A stretch of 64,000 bases of DNA, from the NCBI GenBank assembly GCA_016713035.1, contig JADJPW010000001.1:1302001-1366000 (forward strand). Direction: 5' to 3'. Positions 44,234-54,300 of the stretch are shown piece by piece. Made by a program: the position numbers and the translations under genes. The DNA is from Verrucomicrobiaceae bacterium (GTDB taxonomy: Bacteria; Verrucomicrobiota; Verrucomicrobiia; Verrucomicrobiales; Verrucomicrobiaceae). Position 1 is the first letter of the stretch; every line of letters starts with the position of its first letter. The notes beneath the pieces are model-generated. The model saw only the letters and a list, made by a program, of their open reading frames with translations, was not told the DNA's origin and ran no database searches.

Positions 44234-44965
44234 ATGGACGCAGGAAACAGTCGGCTCAAGCCATTCCCCACCACCCAATGGAGCCTCATCGTCCGGGCAG
44301 CGGCTGCTGATCCTGCGGAGCGCGACAAGGCTCTGGCGGAGATATGCACGCTCTACTGGCCGCCCGTGTACGCTTTCATCCGCTCGCGCGGTCATGCGCC
44401 ACACGATGCGGAGGACCTGACCCAGGCGCTCTTCGCCGTGCTGCTGGAGCGCAACGACTTCGCCAAGGCCGACTCCACCCACGGCAAGCTGCGCTCCTAC
44501 CTGCTCGCCGCCGCCAAGAACCATCTCAGCAGCGAGCACCGCAAGGAGCACCGTCTCAAGCGCGGTGGCGACGCGGTCATGCTCTCCTTTGATGCCGTGG
44601 ATGCCGAGGCGCGCTGCCTGATCCCCGAACCGATGGATGACATGACGCCGGACAAGGTCTTCGAGCGCCAGTGGGCCATCACCATCATGGAAACCGTCGT
44701 AAGCCAGCTCGCCGCCCGTTACGCCGAGAAGGAGCAGACCGATCTCTTCACCGCGCTCAAGCCCTTCATCAATGCGGACGACGCAGCCGCTCCGCAGAGC
44801 GAAATCGCACGCAAGCTTGGAATGACGGATCAGGCATTCCGAGTGGCCGTCCATCGATTGCGCCAACGCTACGCCGAGGTACTACGCCAGACAGTGAAAT
44901 CTACTCTAGGCTCTGGCGAGGATGTGGAGGCAGAGATCGCACGCATGATGAGCGCATTTGGCTGA
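44234..44965 (+). CDS. ECF-type RNA polymerase sigma factor
   Basis: The 243-aa protein starts FPTTQWSLIVRAA, the signature of the ECF group common in Planctomycetota and Verrucomicrobiota. Region 2 follows (LYWPPVYAFIRSRGHAPHDAEDLTQALFAVLLER), then a linker with SYLLAAAKNHLSSEHRKEHRLKRGG and region 4 (QSEIARKLGMTDQAFRVAVHRLRQRYAEVLR), ending in a short tail with an EVEAEIARM-like helix that may modulate activity. No anti-sigma gene is adjacent. The closest neighbour is the Ser/Thr kinase 57 bp upstream on the same strand. Such sigma factors often occur with kinases, which suggests activation through phosphorylation. Target promoters are unknown. Confidence 0.88.
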   Translation: MDAGNSRLKPFPTTQWSLIVRAAAADPAERDKALAEICTLYWPPVYAFIRSRGHAPHDAEDLTQALFAVLLERNDFAKADSTHGKLRSYLLAAAKNHLSSEHRKEHRLKRGGDAVMLSFDAVDAEARCLIPEPMDDMTPDKVFERQWAITIMETVVSQLAARYAEKEQTDLFTALKPFINADDAAAPQSEIARKLGMTDQAFRVAVHRLRQRYAEVLRQTVKSTLGSGEDVEAEIARMMSAFG

Positions 44966-45345
44966 CAGTCGGTCATCCCTCATACCACCAGCTCCAGAGC
45001 AACCTGGGAGGAATGCTTCACACTGGGACTGTTTTTTGCCCGCTTTTCAGAAAATTGATCTCTCTGCTGAAGGAAATGTCCGTGGGCTTTTCTTGACAGC
45101 AGCGATCTTTCTTCGTGAAGCTCTTCGGGATGAACCGCTAAACCTACTACGGCCAGGCATCTGGAGTCACCATCAGAGCAGGAGCGAAACGGACCGCTTG
45201 ATCGTCGTGTAAGATCTGGAGCACGAGTGCAAATTGGATATCGCTGGCGTGGTCATCCATCGACTTTCGAACATGCGGTTGAGGTTGTCGCAAAGAAGCT
45301 CTACTGGGTGGCATGCCCCTGACAATGGAGGGTGATGTTCTTACT
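44966..45345. other. 380-bp gap, no supported gene
   Basis: The gap separates the convergent sigma factor and giant repeat protein genes. An open minus-strand frame (45147-45356) overlaps the end of the giant gene by 11 bp, matches no family I know and has no clear start signal. There is no strong terminator hairpin or repeat visible. Confidence 0.4.
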
Positions 45346-48300
45346 TCATGGAGCAAGTGTCACCTGCACACGGCCAAAACACTTCAGAGTGATCGTGGCG
45401 TCATAAGTCTCTTCGTAGATCACACGCTCCCAGGTTGCGTCGATGGGGATAGCGATGGGGGTATCCGTCAACGGTGTCCAGGAGGCGGGATTGGTCAGCT
45501 CTCCAGATTTCTGTGGCGTGTAGATCAGATTGCTGTTCTTCCGGCGTAGGAACTCATAGCGGAAGATGCTATTGATGCCGTTTGGATGCACGGTGATAGC
45601 CGGCAGGCCACTGGTGCCATTGAGAGACATCGTTGTGGCATCCGGGCCGCCTAAGTTCATATTGAAGGCATATTTGAGCAGGTTCTCCACGCCGTCGTTG
45701 TGGGGTGTTGCGTCAAAAGTCGCGTCCGCGCCACTCAGTCCTGCTGCAGCTACGGCCGTGGCGAAGGACTGCCCACCTGGCAAATCTCCGATTTGAATGG
45801 GAACAGTTTGGGAGAAGGTGGATGTGTTAATCAAAGTCAAATAATAGGTGTGGCCAGCCAACCAAGGCCAACTCCCCAGAATTTGATCGAGTTGGTTTCC
45901 TGGTGTCGTTTCCAGATAATGAACATTAGTTCCCGTCGCCAAGGGAATAGTTCCATTTTCAATTCGCAACTCCACCCCCGCAGGTCGGGAAATCGAATGT
46001 TTCCACCTCATCGCGTCAGCAGGGACTCGCACCAGATAGGTCACGTGCCCACCCGCCGGAATGGACGGAGTGTCACTGCCCCCCATAAATGGTAATTCCG
46101 GCAACACGCCCACACTTTCACTTGCCGTGGCCGAGGTGATGGAAAACCTAGAGTCGTCTTTGGCTCTGAAACCGGCAAAGTAAGTATGGCCGGGGCGCAG
46201 AGGCGGAAGAATGAAATCATAGCTACCCGCATAATCGTAACCTGCGTCAGAATAGGGGCCCTGATTTTTGCTGTCGTCATAGGCATTGAGGATATCAAAT
46301 TGCGAATTGGAGCTTCGATCATCATGTCCCGGCGGAACAGTGTCGCGTAAATGCATGACCACATCACCCATCTGCTGGCCGAAGCTCAGGGTCCAGCTCA
46401 GTGGCGCATCCTCTGGAACAGTGAAGCGGTAATAGCGCCAGTCCCCGCCAGCCTGGACCTGCGAGGTAAGATTACCTCCGACCAGCGCGAGGTCGGCGAC
46501 CACGCCCGTCGAAACGAGCAAGCGGTAGCGCGCATGGCTGCTTTGTGCCTTCACGCCCAGATACCAGCGCCCAGAACGCAATTGCTTCTCTGTGCGTCCA
46601 TTGAGCGGCACCCAGTTACCGTATTCAGTTCCACCACCATCAAGTTCCCGGTCAACCAAAGTTCCTCCGGTACTGCCATTGCGCTGGTGGGAGAGTGTGG
46701 GCACTCCATCTTCGCGGATGTAGAGTTGCGGATCACCGTTTGGAGCTTCGAGCACGGTGCGCATCAGCCCCAAGTTCCCGCCGGGCACATCCACCGCGTA
46801 GAAATGCCATTCGTCTTCGCCGATGTCCACGTCCGCTGAGTCACCAAACTGCGTGTTGAAGGTCAGCGGCATCTGCCACGGTGCCACATTGCGCCGCGTG
46901 ATATTAGAGCTGGTGATCTGATACTCGGTGAAGCCGCCACCGATCACCTCGACATACCAGCGGGTTCCCGGCGTGAGATACGGCGGCACCAGGATCGCGC
47001 TGCGGTTGGTCACGGTGATGGCGTTGGTGCCAGGCTGGTTGAGATCTGGAAAAATGCGCAACGTGGGATTGCCGAGTAGCGCATTAACATCGAGCCGCCA
47101 TCCAATGACGTTATTGCTCGATAGGACCATCGGCACATCCACGGCATAAAGCGTGCTCTCTCCGTCGAGGAGCGAGCGCGTGTCGGTGTGGCTTTGACCG
47201 TTCCCGTTGAGGCTCTCCGTAAAGTTCAGTGTGCGCAGCACCTTCTGCCGGATCACCAGATCACCAGTCGCAGGATCAAGCGGGCTGGCTGCCCGGAGGC
47301 TGATGGTGTAAATACCAGGCGTTGGGTTGTTCAGTGTATAGACACCGGCACCTTCCGCCACCGGGGAGACTCCGCCCTCGAAACCATAATTGTCAGTAGG
47401 GGAGGCCTTTGGAGGCCTCAGGATGGCGGAACCTTGTTTGATGGCATACAGGAGATTGCCCACTCGGTTCTCCAATAGGAGGTCAAACGCTACAGTGCCT
47501 GCGGGCACATCAAAGGAATAATGCCTCACTTCGCCGCCTGCCAGACTCACGGCGCTGGTCACACCCGCGGTGCTAATCGGCCCCAGTGACGTGACAGGCA
47601 TCGCACCCAAACTGGTAATCACGCCTGAGACCACTCCTGTGCCGATCTGTCCATTGACGGGCCCAGCGCCCTCGCTGATCACGGCAAAGTAATAGTCGCC
47701 AGGAGTGATGGTGCTCTGACCCGATGTCGGGAAGAGGTGATACCATTCCTCGCCTACCTTCTTCAGCTTGATACCACCGCCATCTCCTACCCCACTAGGC
47801 AAGTAAGCATTGTTGGGGATGCCGCCCAAGCGGCCCGCCAGCATCATGTCGCCCTGCGTAGGCTGGAGCCGCACTTGCCAGGAAGGCTGGCCCGGCGGCA
47901 CAGTTACTTTGAAATAGGCAGCCTCACGCGGTGGAATCCCGGGGGCGCTGGCTGATCCGCCAGCGAACGCCACAGTGTCTGCAACCTCAATTTCAAGACC
48001 GCTGCCCGCCTCGCCAATGCCACGACTTTGCAGCGTATAACTCGTTGCGGATGCCCCATCGGCACGCACTCCGATGCAATAGGTTCCCGGCTCCAGTGGC
48101 CGGCCCATCGCCGCCACCATGCGACGATCCTGATAAGATGAACCGTCCGACTGCAACGAATAGCCGGTCCAATCCAATCCTGCGTGGAGGTAATGGCCTG
48201 AGGGCCATTGCGAGTCCGAGAGCGACACAACGCTGGCGAAGTTGTCGCCCGGCATTAGATCGCGCCTCACCTCCAGCGTGGCACTTCCAGAGAGATTTTT

Positions 48301-51300
48301 CAGCCAGAGGTCCCAGCCCAATACGCCAGAGGGCACTGTCACGCGGAAGTATCTCCAAGTGGTCGGCTCTTGGTCGCTCACAACCGTGGAGGAGCCGTCA
48401 AAGGAGATATCTGAGACCGGCAGCGCTTTGAACACGATATTGGCAGAGGCTGCTGGATAGCCTCCCGTGTCCGGCCCTGCTCTCATGCTCATGGTGTAAG
48501 TGCCTGCTGGTGGATTGGGCAGCGTATAGATGCCGGTACCCATCACCCCGCCCCATTCTCCACCTTCGAATCCATAAACATCGCCGGAGCTTTGCATGAA
48601 AGGCACCGGTAAACTGCTCCCCCGAATAAGCGCATAACCCGGGTTCCCTTCTCGGTTGGTGAGTCGAATCTCAAAAGCAGGCGTTCCTGCCTCGATATCG
48701 AATTGATAAAGCTTCACCTGCCCGCCCACTAGGCTTACGGCCGTCGTTGTCGGGGTCGTGCTCGCTGTGCCGAGGGATGTCACGGGAATGGGTCCGAGGC
48801 TCTGAAAGAGTGCCGATGATGTGCCCGTGCCGACTGTCGAGCCGTTGGCTGGGGCTGTGCCCTCGCTGATGATCGCAAAATTATAGTCGCCGCTAGGTAT
48901 CGTGGTGCCCGTCGTTGGAAACAGATGAAACAAATCATCGCCTTGTTTCAGTGCGGTTATGCCCGCTCTTTCGATGGACCCGCTCTCAAAACCACGCTGA
49001 CCCGCGTAGCTGTTCGGGATCGCGCCCCTGGCCAGCGCGAACATCATCTCACCCGCGCTCGGCGTCAGCTTTACCTGCCACGATGGTTGCCCGGCAGGGA
49101 CTGTGACCTTCACATAGGCAGCCTCGCGAGGCGCTAGATTGGTGACGGTCGTGCTTCCGCCGTTGAAGGCCACCGTACCAGCCAGTTCGACGTTCATGCC
49201 GCTGCCCGGCTGGCCGATGCCCCGGCTTTGCAAGTTGTAACTCGCGCTGCTGCCGCTCAATCGCACCGCCACATAATAAGTGCCAGGTTCCAGCGGTCGT
49301 CCCATGGATGCCACCATGCGCTGCTGCTCCACAGAGCGTGAGCTTGGCGGATCATAGCTTCGGTGCGTCCAGTCCGCGCTCACCGGCCACTCTGCTCCTG
49401 GCGACCAGGTGCTTCCATACGGCAGGCTTGAACTACCTGAGCCTTGGGGCAGCGTATCCCGGGCCACCATGAGTTCCGGATCACCGCCCGTCACGTTCTT
49501 GATCCACACATCCCAGCCCAGCAGGTTGGCGCTGGTTGGCACCGTGGTTTGGAAAAGTCGCCAAGTTCCAGCCTCCTGGTTCGTGACCGAGATCGACCCG
49601 CCATTGAAAGCCAGCGGCTCTACGGGTAGCGTGCGGAAGACCAGATTCGCCGTGGAGTTTCCTGCAATGCTGTGCGCACCGCGTATCGCCACGGTGTACG
49701 TGGTAGCCGCCACCGGGAAATTCAAAATGCGCGTGTAGATGCTGCCAGACTGACCTGATCCGTTCCAACTGGCCCCTCCTTCGTAGCCGTACGAATCTCC
49801 GACATAAAACGAATACGGAGATGGGATGGCCGCACCCTCCAGGAGCGTGAATCCGGGCTGACCGGTAACATTGCTCAGTTTCACCTCCAAACCCGCCGCG
49901 CCTGCGGGCACGGCGAATTGATACATTGTCACCTCACCCGGAGCCACGCTCACCGCCGTGCTGACGGGCGTGGTGCTGGCATTGCCCAGATTCGCGACTG
50001 GCATCACACCGACACTTTGAAAGACAGCGCTTGCCGTTCCTGTCTCGCCCACCGCTGCAAAGTAATAGTCGCCATCGGGGATCGTTGTCTCCCCAATACC
50101 CGGGAAAAGGTGGTAAAACTCATGTCCCGTCCTCTGCATCACGATGCCGCATTTGCCGCTAAGTCCCGCATCGCTGTTGGGCAGCACACCCTTCAGCACC
50201 ACCAGCATCATCTCCCCGCTGGAGGGCGTTAGCTTCACCTGCCAGGATGCCGCCCCGGCAGGCACGCTCACCTTGAAATACGCCGGCTCACGGCTGACGA
50301 GATTCGTCAGCGGCGCACTGCCACCAGCAAAGGTCACATCCGGCAGAGTTTGGATAGCACGCCCGCTCCCATTGCGGCCGATCGCTCGGCTTTGGATCGT
50401 ATAGCCATTGGCTCCAGAACCCTGCGCCAGCACACCGACATAATATGTCCCCGGCTGCAAGGGCCGCCCCATCGAGACCACAATCCTTTCCGCGCTGCCG
50501 CCCGTCCAGTCCCGGCTTGCCGCCCATTGCTGACCGCTGCTCCACGACGAGTTGCTCGTGAGACCGCCGGATGTCCCGTTGCTCAGCGGCAGCACATCGC
50601 GCGCCACCACCAGTTGCGGGCTGCCCGCCGTGATGTTCGTCAGCCGCAGATCCCAGCCCAGCACATCCGCCGCCGCAGGCACGTCGATACGGAAGTACCT
50701 CCAGGTGTCCAAGGCATGCCCGCTCACCGCCTCCGCCGCGCCGTCAAAGGCCAGCCCCGGCGGCTCGATCTCCCGCCGCGTCAGCGTGAAAGCGCCCAGC
50801 GCCTGCAGCGGCGAATACACCCCGACATACCAGATGTCCGACTGATGCCCCGGACGCTGGAGCAGGCCGTTCGTGCTGCTGTGGTCCACATGCCCCTCAG
50901 TAAACCCCGTGCTTGAACTCTGCGCCGTGGCCCCCCAGCGGTAGCTCCACCGCCCTGGCACCGCATTGCGTCGCAGCGCGATCTCCGATCCGCCCACCTG
51001 ATTGCTTAGTTGCAGTTCCCAGCCCAGCGTGCCCACCTGCGAGAGAATGTCCCGCACCTGATAGTACCGCCAGCCGGCGCGGTTCGTCAGGTCGTTCGTC
51101 ACATCCGCAGCGTTCGCGCTATAAAACGGGATCGTCGTCACCTCGGGATGTCCCTGCTTCAGTGTCGCGGTGAAAGCACCCGCGCCATACACCGTGATGA
51201 ACCACGTCCCGTCCGTCAGCGTCTGCGGCACCAGCGTGACACTGTCCGTCACCGCACCCACCGCCTCAGAAAAGGCCGTATTGTAGAATTCATTCGGCAC

Positions 51301-54300
51301 CCCACTCACCACGGAGCCGGAGCTGTCCGAGTTCAAGGTTCCCACCGCCACCTGCGCATCCCCAGAGCTCGGCGTCACCGCCACATCCCAGGCCAGCGTG
51401 TTATTCTCCACCGTCACCCGGTAGCTGCGGTAGGGGGCGCTCGTGCGACCGCCCGTCGCCCCGGCAGGCGTCGTGTTCACCGCCACCCCCGCCTGGTCAA
51501 AGGTCAGCGTCTCCACCACCTGGATGCGCGAATCCAGGTTCACCACCTCGCCGGGATTACCGGAAACGCTCAGGAAATACGTCTCCATCCCGCTCCCCAG
51601 ATACGGCGGTACCACCAGCATCTGCCGCTCTTGCAGCAGGTCATACACACCCGAGTAAGATGGAGCCACTGTCGGCTGATGCGGCACCTGTCCGCGCCGC
51701 AGCGCGACCGAGCGCGGCCCACCATTCAGCCACAGCGCCCAGGCAGGTGCCCCCGCTGGCACCGCTTGGCGAAAAAATCGCACCCCCTCCGGTGGTAGCG
51801 TCCGTGACCCGCCCGAGCCAGTCACCTCCTCTCCAATGTCATACACATTGTCACTGTCCGTGTCCGTGAATGGTAATGGCCCCAAGTTCTCCACGTAGAT
51901 CTCCCCGCTCGTCAGGCTCCAACTCCCCGCGCTCGTCACCTCCACCAGTCCGTACCAGACATCATTCTCCACATACTGCTCCGGCCGCAGCACCAGTCCA
52001 TCCGATCCCGCCAAGTTGGAGCGATGATCGTAGTTTGACGTCGTGGGAAAGTCCGACTTGCGCAGATACAGATTCGCCTCCCCCGCCGCCACTCGCAGGC
52101 TCGTGCGCCACCCGCCCTGCACCGTCGGCTGCGTCTGGATGCGGAAATAGTAGCTCCCCGCCGCCGTCACCAGCGAGTGATACGTGCTCGTCCCCAGGTC
52201 TGTCTGCCCGTCATCCCAGTCCAGCCTCACTAGGTCATCATCGATCACCGTCACTGTTGCACTGCTATCCGTGATGATCGTGTTAGGGGCGCTGGTCAGG
52301 CTTACCAAAAAATACTCATCCAGCTCGGGCACCGTATTGTTGATCAGTGTCACCGGTATGTTGCCGCTCAGTTGTCCCGCCGGAATGGTCAGCGTTCCGC
52401 TGGCGTGCGTGTAGTCCGATCCGCTTGAGGCGCTCCCGGAGCTGGTGGACCAGTCGATCATCGTATCCGCCGATGTCGCCTGATTTAGCGTCACCACCAC
52501 CTGCGCTGTGCCATCGTTCTCGTTCACAGTCAGATCACTCACCGCCGCCTGTGGTGCGCCGTAGCCAGTGATCGGAATATCAAAGGGATTCTCGTCTGTG
52601 TCATTGCTCGCGATGTGCAGCGTGGCACTGCGAGGGCCTGTGGCCGCAGGCGCATAGCTCACTGTGAAACCCGCGCTGCCATTCACCCGTGGCAGCGTGG
52701 AGGGCACCCCGGACGAGTTTAACTCAAAGTCCGCTGAGTTCGTCCCGCTGATGGTCACAATCAGGTCGTCAAGATCAGCATAACCGAGGCTTTGGATGGT
52801 GAATGGTTTCGTAACTGATGGAGACCCCGGCTCTAGAAGTCCGAAATCAACCGTCGTCACACCATCCACCAGATTGGTTCCCGCAGGCTGCTGGATACCG
52901 ATCTCTGGCGTGGCTGGAATGCCGGTGCCGGTAAGCGTGATGCCGAATGGGTTCTCATCGGAATCACTGCTCGAGACCAGAATAGTGGTTGTCCTAGTGC
53001 CCAGAGCAGTGGGCGTGAACGACACACGAAAAGTCGTGGATGAGCCGGGTGAAATTGTTCCGGATGGCAACTGCAAGCGGCTGAAATCCACGACATCACC
53101 GCCGCTGATGCTGAAATTCACTCCCGTCAGCGATGCTCCTCCGGTATTGCGGATCGTGAAAGTGTAAGCCGCATCCGAAGTCAACTCGGCGCTCCCAAGA
53201 CTCACGTCGGACACTCCATCCGTCAGACCATTCCCAGCATACTCCACCACGATCTCCGGCACGGTGCCAGTGCCGTTGAGTGTAATGTCGAAGGGGTTTT
53301 CATCCAGGTCATTGCTTGCGATCCGAAGCAGCGCCGTGCGTGGACCTATAGCGGATGGCGTAAACTGTACAGTCAAGGCCGTGCTTTGTCCGAGCTGCAA
53401 TAAGTTCGCGGGCTGTTCGATCACGCTAAAGTCACTGGCGTTGTTGCCGCTCACAGTGGCCGAAAGTCCGAAGAGGTTCCCTGAGCCTGTATTCAGCACC
53501 ACAAAATTAAGCGCAACACTACTACCAACCAGACTGCCCCCAAAATTGCTGCTCGAAATTCCATCAGTGAGATTTGTTCCGACGGGTTGCTCAACAGCGA
53601 TCTCTGGAGTGGTGCCAGTGCCATTCAGAATGATGTCGAAGGGATTCTCATCCGAATCATTGCTCGCGACCCTCATGGTAGTCGCGCGTGCCCCCAAAGC
53701 GGTTGGAGCAAAGGAGACTGTGAAAGAGGCTGCCCCAGAAACTGCCAGACTTGACGGGGAAGGTGCCGTTACCACGAAGTCACCCGCATTCCCGCCATTA
53801 AATGTTACCGCGATAGTGGTCAACGCGTCATTTCCAGTATTGTTTATTGTGAATGTCCGCGTGGCGTTGTTTCCGATTTCGATACTACCAAAGCCCACTG
53901 CCGCAGCGCCGTCTGCAAGATTGGTTCCCACGGGATGTTCAACTCCAATCTCAGGTGCCAAGCCAATTCCATTGAGCGTGATCTCAAAGGGGTTTTCATC
54001 AACGTCATTGCTTGGGATCCGCAGCGTAGTTGCGCGCGGTCCAAGCATGGGCGGGGCAAACGCAACGGTAAATGTGGTTGAAGCACCCGGAGCCACCGTT
54101 GCTGCCGGAGGTGAGGTGACGCTGAAGTCGGTGCTGTTGCCTCCACTGAAGCTGATGCTGCCGAGGTTCAAGTTGCCATCCCCAGTGTTGCGGACAGTGA
54201 AAGTTCGGGTGTCGCTGGTTACTGTCGCCACAGATCCAAAACTCACACTTGTGCTACCATCGACCAGCGAGGTGCCTGCCGGTTGTTCCACACCAATCTC

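Noticed and set aside
45147..45356. 69-codon minus-strand open frame after the giant gene
   Set aside because: It overlaps the giant gene, matches no known family and shows no start signal; not enough to call a gene.
51010..51798. 262-codon plus-strand open frame, Arg/His-rich
   Set aside because: It is an antisense shadow of the PPC-like region, with composition typical of GC-rich reverse frames.
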